The position numbers and the translations under genes are program-made. From assembly GCA_009761415.1 (NCBI GenBank), contig QUOL01000025.1, positions 1-64,000 on the forward strand: a stretch of DNA of 64,000 nt. The letters are read 5' to 3'. The notes beneath the pieces were generated by a model, which was not told the DNA's origin, did no database searches, and was given only the letters and a program-made list of their open reading frames with translations. This document shows positions 1 to 10,739 of the stretch, in pieces (the first letter of the stretch is position 1; the number at the start of each line of letters is the position of its first letter). The DNA comes from Sarcomyxa edulis (taxonomy: Eukaryota > Basidiomycota > Agaricomycetes > Agaricales > Mycenaceae).

Positions 1-620
1 ATCTCGCAGGAAAGGATGTGAATTGCATCTTGGTCGTTCTTCTCGCCTTTCCCGTATTTGGCAACAACAATGTCACCTTTCCAGTCTTGACCAAAGACCG
101 CCTGTATAGTCTCGTTCTGGTCGGAGGTGACAGAGTCCGATATGAAGATGCGAAAGTCGCGATATAGGGGATATAAAGTATTCGGAAACTGGGGACAGTC
201 TGAAGCTGAAAAAACCGTGCGGAAAAATGTGGTCAGATCAAGAAATTCAGGATCATGAGCGTGGCCACGGTTACTCCGATTTCATGGTGGCACACAGATC
301 GGTTGCCTTGCTTCCTTTAGTCGCAAAACGTATACACCTGACTGGCTTGGCCTCTTCGGCCTGCATGCAAATCAGTCCAACATCTGCATAAGCTGGATAC
401 TGCTTGTTCTTACCTTGGATATTTCTTGAATCGCTAGCTGTACATCAATTCCATTATAGAAATTATCGGTAGCAATGATCTGTTTTGTTGTGACGCGATG
501 CTGTGAATTGATTCACCTATTGTGGCACAATTGAAGAGAAACAGCGAAACTTCTTACTGTAGTGATCTTCATCGATTCTCCTTGCGGTTGGGGGCGTCTG
601 TTCATCCATGTATTTAGCTT
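1..620 (-). CDS. Partial gene of an unrecognised small-protein family (copy A), cut by the window edge
   Basis: I do not recognise a function. On the minus strand several short exons can be read: one ending IQEISK before a gtaagaa donor near 413, one with YPAYADVGLICMQAEEA near 340-400, and one with YRDFRIFISD followed by GDIVVAKYGKGEKND near 20-170. The last block closely resembles NDYRLFISR and GNVVLAKYGRGMKD in the neighbouring stretch at 740-1328, so the two are tandem copies of one family. The 3' end lies outside the window, so the product length is unknown. Exon borders are approximate. The repeated block and typical donor sites argue for a real multi-exon gene. Confidence 0.35.
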
Positions 621-739
621 TGCATTTTTACGGATAACTGGGGCTTACAGTCTGTCGCCGTCTGTGAACTCTTCGAGCCACCTGTGCAGAAATTGAGAGT
701 GCGATATCTCGAGAAGTGACTCGATACTTACAGACCAAC

Positions 740-1328
740 CAGATCATGTAAAGCCGCTGGTTCTTGAATTTGGATCTGTATAAAACCATCTTTCATCCCT
801 CGACCGTACTTTGCTAGCACTACGTTACCCCCGCCAGATTATACCAATTGTGCCTCTATGCTCTTGTTACCTGGACTGAAGACCGTACCTCTTGATATGA
901 AGAGTCTATAATCGTTGGGTAGAGGAAATCCGCTGTACGGAACGGTGCTGAACCAAAAGCTCAAGCCTCCGTTTGGAAAAAGAGCGTTGGTGTTGATATC
1001 CTCGGCCTGTATCTGCTTCTTGTTAAGGACATCTGTCTTGGTTCTCGTCCAGAAAAGCTCTGGGGTGCATGAACCGGTGGGGTATGCAATACACCTATTT
1101 CCTTTCCTTGGTTTGTTCTGTCTCTATCTCGTCAATAGGGTAATTGAAGAGATCTTGAATATTTACGCACACCATAGGAATTCGAGGAATAGCTTCTGAT
1201 ATAATCGACCGACAACGGCTTTTCGCGAGTCCTGAGGTCTCCATTCTTGGAGTGATGCTATCGAGGAAGTTGTTAGAGTGGATTCCTTGAAGTTTAGACG
1301 GTGAAATTACCACAAGAAACTTGACCAT
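740..1328 (-). pseudogene. Second copy (B) of the same small-protein family, probably broken by an in-frame stop
   Basis: The minus strand from an ATG at 1328 reads a short leader, then ELFWTRTKTDVLNKK near 1040, SFWFSTVPYSGFPLPNDYRLFIS near 910-980, and NVVLAKYGRGMKDGF near 780-830. The last two blocks align with copy A at 1-180. Between EAQLV and SGGGNVVLAKYG there is a TAA codon with no obvious intron that would remove it, near 838-842. Either this copy is a pseudogene or a splice escapes me. Function is unknown. The pair suggests recent local duplication followed by decay. Confidence 0.33.
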
Positions 1329-1622
1329 CGGAGGGAAGAGATGTGAACGCCCTGTGAGAGAGATGAATGAGATATATGGACTGTCGAGACTGTATCTTAT
1401 CTCGTGGTTTGTTGAATCCTGTTAGATATAAGTCACAATGAGAACACGAAATGTTTCGAAGCTGAGATCTCATCTGTTACCGAGATGTCTCAAGTATCTC
1501 GTGTTGCGTCTGATGGCCAATTTCAAGACGTTTACGAGGATCTCACTTCTGTTTGTTTTAGATATATGGTTCGATGGAATGTTCGCTAGCAAGTAAGGCA
1601 TTTCAAATGATCGTACACTGTT

Positions 1623-2858
1623 TCATAACTGAAGACTCGGTAAATATCCCCTCGCAAAGGCCCAGGAGCTGCGACAGTAGGAATGAGCCAAATGTCATCT
1701 GAGCGATGTCCCATCGGCTTACCTCCATACAAACGGATCAGCAATCCTTAGATACGCCCCTTCTCGCGGGGTTTTAGTTGTCCAGTCCAAGATCTCAAAG
1801 GCTGGTCCGCGTACAACTTTACAAATCACTCCATAAGCTGGAACGAATTAAGTCAAAGTAGTGTCACTGAAACGAACCTTGCGTAGTAATTGTTGACTTG
1901 AGACGTACCTTTGTTGAATCGCTCGAAAGGAACCACCCAACATATGCTGTCGCCGTAGTATCTCCGCCCTGTCGTCAGAGTATCAATTATACCGTGTCCT
2001 CCTTGAATACGTTGGAAACCATCGACAGAGTATGCAGCGAGCCATGAAGCTGACACTTTGTCTGTCATTGCATGAGATTGAGTCGACTGTATAGTAACTC
2101 TGAAGAGAAACGTATGACGAGGAAAGACGGAGATGGCATATTCTCCAGTCAGCACATTGACTAGAGCGGCTGTCAGACAGACAATATGTATATAAGCATT
2201 TAGTACAGAGCGAAGTTGAAAATACCAACTCACTCGATTCCATACAGAGGATGAATCTCAAAGGCTCCCATGTCACAAGATGAATAGCGACGGTCATAGT
2301 ATCCGTCTCTCCATCCAGCAGCGGAGCGCATCTGATGAAATCGAAACGGCGTATATAGGGATCTGCCTTCCACGTGTGCCACGTTGTGCCTTTGTTCATA
2401 GGAATCCTCTTCCTACCAGATTGAAGGAGTATTGTGGTGTCAAAGTGTTTAGGGTCTCCAGCGGCAGGACAGAATGTATACTTTTCGCCGATCAGAAACC
2501 GCCCTAGCTCTCTGATGCCGTCTAACCTCACACAAATGTCGATGTTCTTCGTGAGTGCGTGGTTCCTATCAAAGTATTTCAATGCAACGGGTCCGCATAC
2601 TATCGCGTTCGTAACCTTGAGTGTAGAAAGAAGGCCTTCGGGATTGTCGAACCATCGAAACAGCATTTTCTGAGGGTCCCATGCTCGTCTGACGTAGAAT
2701 CGCACGAAATGGTGCATGTTATAGTTCAAGGTGTACAACCTGAATACGAGATCAGGAGGCCAACGATTCAAGACTTCGATGAGGAAATGTTGGCCTCCTC
2801 GTCCCAATGCAAGCTCGAAAAGAGAGAGGCCTGGAGGTTGACGGTTGAACGGTTTCAT
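1623..2858 (-). CDS. Unknown family X, member 1
   Basis: The ATG at 2858 opens a long first exon down to about 2235, starting MKPFNRQPPGLSLFEL. An intron with donor gtgagttgg and acceptor ctgacag leads to exon 2, which contains NVLTGEYAISVFPRHTF and GDSICWVVPF. A third exon reads VICKVVRGPAFEILDW to IADPFVW near 1710-1830. The last splice is uncertain: a 54-nt intron gives a short tail stopping at 1623, while an alternative frame continues to 1586. The pattern of a long helical first half followed by a 'N-I/V-SVFPR' exon recurs in the gene at 6518-7505, so this is a small family. It resembles lineage-specific hypothetical proteins of Agaricomycetes. No catalytic motif or membrane segment is evident. 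Confidence 0.55.
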
Positions 2859-3280
2859 CTGGGCTAGCGGGCAGAGTCATCAGTAATTTGACTCGAGCAG
2901 AAGTAGAGAAGGATGGTACTCTTACCGAATGTTTTCTGCTGCGTCGGACCAAGTATTCTGATCTGTCCATATCAAACGATGTATATAGTAGTTTTATAGT
3001 ACAGAGCAATTTCGATAGAGTCGTCCTTTACTAATTCTCGACGGATTGTGATCGACGGGCCTGCGGCTATTTGTCAGCCACCATTCAGCCATGTGCATCC
3101 GTTTCTGTCCATGCTCTTGTGGGCTGGTTCCACGATGATCCTTTCCTCGCTATACTCGCCAACATTGATCTGCTCCTATGGCTACACGACGGAGGACTGA
3201 TATAAGCGCTATGGTGCGAACTAGACAAATCGTAACTTTTTTCTTAACTTGAACATCCGCATTCAGTTTACTCCTGTGCC
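2859..3280. other. Intergenic region upstream of the R1-like gene
   Basis: This lies between two divergent starts, family X member 1 on the minus strand and the R1-like gene on the plus strand. I see no coding frame of note, no ACGCGT (MCB) box of the kind that often drives ribonucleotide reductase genes, and no repeat. Confidence 0.5.
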
Positions 3281-6261
3281 CAATGTATGTGGTTAAACGA
3301 GGTAAGGACCCAATCTGAACGATGTCTAGTAAAGTGCTGACTCAAACCTGGACAGACAGGTAAGCCAATTGACACTCCACGAATCGTATCACCATGTTGA
3401 TTGCAGTTTCAAGTCGTATTGAAACATTTCATCCAGACAAGGTGCGTCTTCATATAAAATATTGTGATTGGGGCTGATCTTCTCGAAGTTGTTGTCTCGT
3501 ATCCAACAGGTATAGCCACTATGGTTTTGAGATTGGCTATATTTCTGAAAATGGTGCATACAGCAATGCTACGAACTCGATCGAGAGCTCATAAACCCGC
3601 AATGGTATTTTTATGACCTTCAAATCTCGTGTTCTGACTCCCAATCTGTTGTAGGGTATGCGACGCTGTGTATCTTTCTATGAATGATGGAATTTCTACT
3701 GTGTCACTGGATGTAAGAGCTCAGACTTGTTTCTGAAAAGTGTTCGTTGATGTAGAACCAATGTTTCATTAGGGTTTGACGGCTGAAGTTGCGGCCCAAA
3801 TGTCGGTCAACCATCCGGACTATGCTCGCCTTGCTGGACGTATAGCGGTTACCTGCTTATATAAATCTACTTGTCCTCGGTTCTCAGTGTATGTAGCAGA
3901 ATACAGCAGGCTTTCAGGTATGCACACGATTCTGAACTCTCTTCTTTTACTGGATCAATCCCCTCTCAGATTACGATCCGGATGTATTTGACGTCGACTT
4001 TGTCCGTGCAGTAGCTGCGAACGCATCTGATCTCGACGGTGAGATTGTTCATGGTAGAGACTCGGATCTCGACTAGTCAGTCTTTTGTTTGCGACCTCTC
4101 AGTATATGGTTTTCCTCTCTACTCACCATCATCCTTCTCGTAGCTTTTCGATTAAATGTCTCGAACGGAGATATCTACTACGCTTCAGGGGCCTCGTCGT
4201 AGAACGACCACAATTCATGTTCATGCGTGTGGCTGTTGCTATACATGGTACCGATCTAGACAAGGTCAAAGAGGCCTACCACCTGATATCTACTAAACGC
4301 TTCATACCCGCATCACCAACTTTGTTTTACGCGGGGACTCCCAAGGCGCAGTTGAGCTCGTGCTTTTTGATGCCTCTCGTAACCGACAACGTTGAAGATG
4401 TATTCCAATCTCTCGGTTCCTTCACTGCTGCCAGTCAACACGCAAGTGGCGTAGGCTTGAATGTGAATGGTGTATATGCAACTGGGTTCGTGATCAACAC
4501 AAGCTCGATGACCTATTATTGATCTTATCTCTATTGCAGTTCCGTCGTTCCTTGTGGGGGAGTATCCGGTGGGATACTCCCGATCCTCAAAGTCATCGAT
4601 GCATACGCAGCTCAAGGTGTCGATAGACGATTGTCAAGACCAGTAACAGTATACCTCGAGCCTTGGCACGCCGATATAATGTCTTTTGTGGAGCTCAAAA
4701 AAACCGGAGGAATAGATGAACTTCGAGCACGCAATCTGCTCTATGGTTTATGGATCCCTGACCTCTTGTGCGTAACTGTTTGTTTATGGATCGTATGACT
4801 CTGAGTTTAGGCCAAAGTATGCATCGGGTCGAGAACAACCTTCCGTGGTCGTTATTCTGTCCCGGAGACGGCCACGTGTTGTCCGCTACTTTCGGTGATG
4901 AATTCAACGAAGCATATCAAGAATTGGAATCAAAGGGCCTGGCGACACAGGTACTGCCGGCAAGAGTTTTATGGAATGCTATCCTCGAGAGTCAGATCGA
5001 GACCGGAGGTCCTTTCATGATGTATAAAGATGCGGTTAATAGTAAGTGGTCAAGTCTTATCTGTGTGTCGATATTCTGATTGGGTGAACTATAGCGAAAA
5101 ATCCCCAAGGACACATTGGTATGATTGGGTGCTCTGATCCCTGGGCCGGAATCACGCAGTTCTCCTCCAGAACAGAGACCGCTGCCTGTAATTTTGCGTC
5201 TATCGGGTTGCCTACTTTCGTCAACTCTCGAGGACGATTCAGCCTCAATGATTTACACAGAATAGTAAAGGTGGTCACCCTCAATCTCAACCGTATTATC
5301 GATTCAAATCACTATCCTGTAGTCCAAGCAAAATTATCCGACATGCGCCATCGTCCTATCGGGATAGGTATACAAGGTCTTTCCGATACCTTGGCTGCCC
5401 TGTCGACACCTTATGATTCCGAAGAAGCCAAACGGTTCAACATCGCTATCTTCGAGACGATATATCACGCAGCACTAGAATGCAGTTGTGAATTGGCTGC
5501 CCAGGAGGGTTGCTACGATACGTGGGCTGGTTCTGCAGGCTCACAAGGTATCCTCCAGTTCGATATGTGGAAAGTCGACCCTAGTAAGCGCTGGGATTGG
5601 GATACGCTCAGGGCCAACATCAATCGACATGGACTTCGCAATTCGGTGCTGATCGCATCTATGCCTACATCTGATACCAGCCAAATTTTCGGGTTCAGTA
5701 AATCTGTTGATCCTCCAACCAGGTTTGTGTCATCGTGATCCCTCTTGTTTTACCACCGTCTGATACTCAATTTCTGTAGTAATCTGCATGCCCACACGGT
5801 GTCATCAACAGATATCGACGTAATATCTCCCAAGCTTGTTTCTACTCTCTCAAATCTTGGTATATGGAACGATCTGATGAGACAGAAGATACTGGAACAA
5901 GGAGGTCAGTCTTAAATGTATATTCAACCCAATTTCCTTCTTGTTGTTCAACGACAACTCTAGGTTCAGTCCAGGATATCGAAGACATACCTCAGACGGT
6001 GAAGAACAACTTCCAGACAGTTTGGGAGATAAATCCGAAGGTCCTCGTGGACCTCGCCATCGATCGAGCACCTTTTATATGTCAGAGTCAAAGTATGTCC
6101 CTGTATCTCGAGTCGCCTACTCTGGACCAGCTAGTAAGTTCCAACAGTTCAAGTCAAAGTCCGTTCTTCTCAATTTTTGCCGTGTTCAGAGCGATATGCA
6201 TTTCCATGGTTGGAAAAGGGGTCTCAAGACTGGAATGCATTACCTCAGGACCGCAGACTAG
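3281..6261 (+). CDS. Divergent ribonucleotide reductase large subunit (R1), catalytic residues lost; likely pseudoenzyme
   Basis: This is a homologue of class I ribonucleotide reductase R1, which reduces ribonucleotides with the R2 subunit. R1 landmarks appear in order: NHPDYARLAGRIAV, KCLERRYLLR, VERPQFMFMRVAVAIHG, SPTLFYAGT, QLSSCFLM, YLEPWHADI, LWIPDLF, ILESQIETG, HRPIGIGIQGL, IFETIYHA, QGILQFDMW and GWKRGLKTGM. Exons from about 3654 to 6261 join in frame through roughly ten short introns. The active-site stretch that normally reads SNLCTEI reads SDPWAGI (5133-5153), so the Asn, thiyl Cys and Glu are all replaced. The nearby ACNFAS Cys and the SSCF Cys remain. PMPTAS is SMPTSD, the radical-pathway YY is HY (His at 6238), and translation stops right after YLRT, so the C-terminal redox cysteines are absent. 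The ATP-cone region (3281-3650), starting MYVVKR, cannot be joined cleanly in frame; an alternative start is the ATG at 3680. It is either a pseudoenzyme under selection or a slowly decaying paralogue. Confidence 0.86.
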
Positions 6262-6517
6262 ACCTACTATTCGAGGTGGTGGCGGTAAAATTAATGGGCT
6301 CATAATAATACGAGTATTTCAATTTTTGCATATTATTGAGTGAGCAAGTAGTATATTTGAAGGTGATAATCAACCGAAGCGTCGATCGTCGAGAAATTTC
6401 ATTAGATACGATGTCGTGGACATGTCCAGGCAGAGGATGCATGAGACTGCGAGTGATGAGGAGCTGATATCCTGCTATGCTGGTAGAAAAGAATCCACAA
6501 CCACGGATAATGTATCG

Positions 6518-7505
6518 TCAACCAATAACGAAGGACCTATGGGCTCTGTTGTAGCTGGTAATAAAAGTTTCAACCTCGGTGCTTGTATAGGATGCGTGAT
6601 TCTGCTCACAATACGGCAGTCCGCTCGAAAGCGTAAACGGTATGACCCAAGACAAACGATCTCCGGCCCTGCGGTTTTCCTTCAGTTCTCTCATCCCGTA
6701 TTTTTCGACGTGGTTGAGTTCCATGTAGTGATTCGTGTTGCGCACTACAGGTACGATATCATGGGCGGATGTAGTATCAAATGTACGTTGCGCGCTCGTG
6801 GCATATTTACGGTGGACAAACGAACTGCGAGGGAAGACGGAGATTGCTCGTGTAGAGGTGATGAAGTTCATCGTATTTGCTAGAAGATATGGTAATGATC
6901 GCTAAACACAGTGGACATTGGTATGAAATGAAGGAACCAAACGCACTTGTACTGCAGCGAACGATAAAATCTAGGGGATTTCCCCTCACAAGATGAACGG
7001 CAATGGAACATCCCGCGTTGCGCTCTCTATAGAACCTGAACGTGAAAACCTTCTCTTCTATCATCGGGCTGAACGACGAAGCGAATAGTTCTCGAAACCC
7101 ATGTCTGTACCTCTCCAAACCCAGAATCTCTGTTATGGCGGCAAACCCGGTGCTGGTGACGCATACATCGAGATTATTGCAAGTAGTACTTCCAAAATCG
7201 AAGAAATCTGCTACGGCTGGTCCGCATATGAAGGAGTCTGTGAGGTCCATGATTGCCAGTAATCGGTCCACGTCAAGTACCCATTTTGATAGCAGTTTCC
7301 GATGATCCCATCTGCGAATCATGTAGCCTCTGATAGTACTAGTCATGACGAAACTAGCGCGGGAAATATACAGAATCAAATCTGTAGACCAACTATTGAA
7401 GAATTGTTCGATTAGATTGTGGCCCCCTTCTACAAGGGTCCGCTCGAATTTCGAAGGAAGGATAGGACTGAAAGTAGACTCGATGGCGACGGTATTGGTC
7501 TCCAT
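6518..7505 (-). CDS. Unknown family X, member 2
   Basis: The start chosen is the ATG at 7505 (METNTVAIESTF), because from there the protein runs parallel to the member at 1623-2858: a first exon with GGHNLIEQFFNSW, VDRLLAIMDLTDSFICGPAV and HLVRGNPLDFIV, then an intron with donor gtgcgtttgg and acceptor cttctag near 6880-6940, then MNFITSTRAISVFPRSSF and RLSWVIPF. An in-frame ATG at 7781 would add a Thr/Arg-rich leader and is less likely. The frame closes at 6518; a further 3' exon is possible after VIPF, as in member 1. Function is unknown. The two members flank the R1-like gene, which implies a local duplication or an insertion between duplicates. Confidence 0.52.
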
Positions 7506-7870
7506 AGTCCGCGTAGCACCCAACTGTGGATGCAATTGACAGAAGATTTCCACAATATACTTTCGAGCTCTGGTCGTTGTGGATTTTCGTCGTCGTCGAG
7601 GCCGAAAACTTCGGGTAGTGGCAGTGTTGGTAGCAGTGGTAGTAATGGTACGTGTTACAACATAATCCTCTTGACAAACAACCAGTTGCATTGGCGACGA
7701 GAAAATCAAACGTGATCGACCATATGAACAGTTATCTCCACTGGTATCACACTTCTCAGTAGGAAAATAAATCAAGGACATGAAGTGATTAGAAATTATT
7801 TTTGTCGATTTTCGAAGTTGCTAGTTAATCCACATGAGTGTCATGTAAACGAGAAGATACATCTTTATTT

Positions 7871-8745
7871 CTAGAAAACAAATGATATATCGTGTAAATG
7901 CATGCGCCCTCGGCCTTGAATCTCCAGACTACCTATAGACTCAAGTAGAGCTGCGCGCATATCCGAGACCATGTCTCTCTCGGTAAGTGTACGGATGACG
8001 GAGCTGTTGGTAGTCGTTGATGTACATATTGGGACCTTGGCAGCGATGCCCAAGCGAAGAACAGAAACGCTGGGTGTATTTTCTAAATGTAGACCAGATC
8101 TCGTCGATTTTATTAACATCCAGAACTCCATCTGCCAAAAGATGCTCATCAACTCGATACAGCGATGGAAGCTTGGTGGATATGACAACTCACTGCATCA
8201 GGCCATTCGAGTATCTCCTGATAAGAGGTCGAATAGGAAATGGAATTTGTAATGCTACGCCAGAGCGTCCAATATTAACGCTTGTTAAATGAAACGCCAA
8301 TGAAACGGTAGACGCAACGCACCCATCTTCTTTTTTGAAATTAGTCCGGAACTCAGATAGTTCTTTGAACATCTAGACAGCGCTGATGCCTTTTGTTAGA
8401 TGAGAAAGAGATGACGAAAGGATCGACGTACTCATTTTATATAGGATATGATATCGACGAAGGCGATGTTGATACGATGTTTGCTCCTCGTCGTTGAACC
8501 GTAACATTCTTCCGTCAGTCATCCAAACAACCATATAGACGTGTCATTCGCGTCACCGTCTGATACGTCTGGTGATCTGCCAACGGGAACGCATTGGTAT
8601 TTCTGACAATGTTTCGGATCCTGAGAAGACATGAACGTTTGAGCTCGCCATGAATGCAGCATCGTGGAGGGTAGCCTGAAACTCGTGCTCGTATCGGGAG
8701 AACATGGGGCGATAGTCGTGCATGATGTTGCCGCATGTCTGTATC
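7871..8745 (-). pseudogene. Unknown multi-exon gene, apparently frameshifted near its 3' end
   Basis: Minus-strand exons read MHDYRPMFSRYEHEFQATLH (about 8660-8720), then MFKELSEFRTNFKKEDG starting at 8372, then after an intron LPSLYRVDEHLLADGVLDV, IDEIWSTFRKYTQRFC and NDYQQLRHPY (about 7990-8190). The natural continuation, TERDMVSDMRAALLESIG to DISFVF with a stop at 7871, lies in a different frame. The switch falls at about 7985-7995, with no room for an intron. I do not recognise the family. The coherent amino-acid texture on both sides suggests a once functional gene with a single indel, or a sequencing error. Exon 1 assignment is weak. Confidence 0.36.
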
Positions 8746-9019
8746 ATGAGCACAATGTCTTAGTACAGGCAGTCGACGGATCTTTGAGAAGATAAAGTTG
8801 AACAAATACCAATTTATTGAAGTATTTTAGGGAACGTGCAGACATTGCCTCTCTCAATTGTTAGATGCCTGACGATCGTGCAATGTGAGTAGGCCTACCA
8901 ATTCGGTGGTATTTTCCCTGCTGACGCCTTCGACGACAAACAGGTCTAGTGGGTATCCCCTGATACGCTCTAGTGCTCCTAATAATGGGTCCATCGATAA
9001 ATACGAGGCGTTGCGCCGG

Positions 9020-9943
9020 ATGCGTAATAGTACTATTCTTGATGGCCCGACTCATGCTTGCTATACGTGCTATTTGACTCGGGAGACAGTCAGTCCACCA
9101 ATGATACTTACAATACTCTCACCTGACAGAATACGAATCCTACAGTGCGATGAAGGTACTCCTGTTTGCCATAGGTGTCAGCGCTTGGGAAGAAGGGTAC
9201 GCGTCTTGTTTTGTCAGTAGGTGTTGCTCTGCATAACTCGTTCTTTACGCAGTGCGAAAGTAAACGCTTTCCTACGGGTCTTTCTCGGGGGGGCAAGCCT
9301 CAACAAGACAAGGTTTATCGCAGACCCTCATGTAACACCAGCAGCTCCCTCATAGCGCCCTCTGCGTATATGCCCATTGGCAAGGACGGAAGCGGACGAG
9401 AAGAGACAGCCGTGGATGTGAATCTCGGCTCTCTGAATACGGCAGTCCTGCCAGAAATGGGTACCACCAGGTAAGTAGCTTTTGATTCGAGGAATCTGAC
9501 TTACCGATGATCAAAATGCTGTATCAGTACCGGAGCCCTAAGCAGTCAAGACGTTGGCCTGGACAATGGCTATATGACCACCAACAACATGTTGTTGACA
9601 AGCGCTGATATAGACTTCCTCAACATGTTACGTGGATCCGTTCAGGGATCCGTCGAGCTACACGGGCTTTCAGACGCAGGCACGGCAGCAGAGGATGGGA
9701 AGCAGACCATCGAGCTTCCGAGATTCCAATCGTTTGCTGAAAATGGGCTTGGATTTGACTGTGTGGAGTTTGGCTTTGAAAATGTGAGACTTCTCGATAC
9801 TGGGGTCTGCAGTCGTTCAATACTGACCTTGTGTATTATAGTCGGATCGCAACACGCAGACTGCAGCAAGCGAGCACGTCTTCAGTCTTGAGTCTTTTGT
9901 ACAGCCATCTCTGTTCGATTGTTCTTGGGAAACTGTAGGGTGA
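9020..9943 (+). CDS. Small Zn2Cys6 (Gal4-type) zinc-cluster transcription factor
   Basis: The gene splices as 9020-9088, 9146-9196, 9253-9470, 9528-9783 and 9842-9943, all with GT..AG introns, to give about 231 residues. The joined exons rebuild a complete zinc cluster, Cys-x2-Cys-x6-Cys-x6-Cys-x2-Cys-x6-Cys: ACYTCYLTRET, then CDEGTPVCHRCQRLGRR, then CESK. The cluster only appears when the introns are removed exactly here, which supports the model. The first finger loop is poor in the usual Arg/Lys residues. The rest is polar and low-complexity, and I see no fungal-specific 'middle homology' region, so this is much shorter than typical family members (500-900 residues). The start is the first in-frame ATG; upstream exons cannot be excluded. 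Presumed nuclear DNA-binding regulator, targets unknown. Confidence 0.66.
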
Positions 9944-10739
9944 TCAGACTGGGTTACGGTGCATGGACGCATTATGTTGAGATCGAGGGACATGACCACG
10001 TTATTTGTACGCGAGATAGTCCAATTTCTGAAACCCTTGACGTGGATATTGCCGAGTTTTGCCGAAGATGGTTTTGACAAACAGCACCACAGCATCGGTA
10101 AGAATGACAACATTCTCAGATATTTCCTCTGAGTCTTTATGCCGTCGCAAATAGATAGTCGTTCTGTTCTCACTATCTCACCTCCATGTGAAATTACCTA
10201 TCAATAGGTACTCAAAGTAGAGTAGAGAAGTAAGTGATGTCTTTCTTCCTTGTCTCTGATGTGACCGTAACCCAACCGTAACCCAATCTGGATGCAGGTG
10301 TTCTTTGACAGCATATTCACGTCTACGTCAATACCCAAATGAAGCATTTTGAGAATAATTTCGACAAAACGCGAACAATAGGTGCACGTGAGATACTTAT
10401 AACCTTACACGTGATTCAAATACGTCTGACGCGCTTCAGCGCGGTTCGATGAAATCTCATCAGATAAATCGGGGAATATATCTTATGCTGGACAACACGT
10501 TGAGTACAGTCTATGTGTATAATAATATACAGTCCAGGTGTGCTCCAGACTCCAATAGAAATAAGCGTAAAAGCACCGGTCTCCTGAACTGTATAGTTTC
10601 TCCCGAAATGGGAAAGTACGTAAATTCTGTCCGAACATAGAGGAAGGAGAAACCGTGACTAACCTCTCAATACACTCCACTCCCACAAGGTCGTAAAAAA
10701 TCCATCCACAAAAAAGCTCTCTCATTTTTGACTCATTAT
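9944..10739. other. Intergenic region between the zinc-cluster gene and the orphan gene
   Basis: No convincing coding frame is seen. Two CACGTG E-boxes occur at about 10384 and 10409 within 31 nt, followed by a GC-rich gacgcgcttcagcgcgg stretch near 10429. They could be promoter elements for the gene starting at 10740. Confidence 0.4.
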
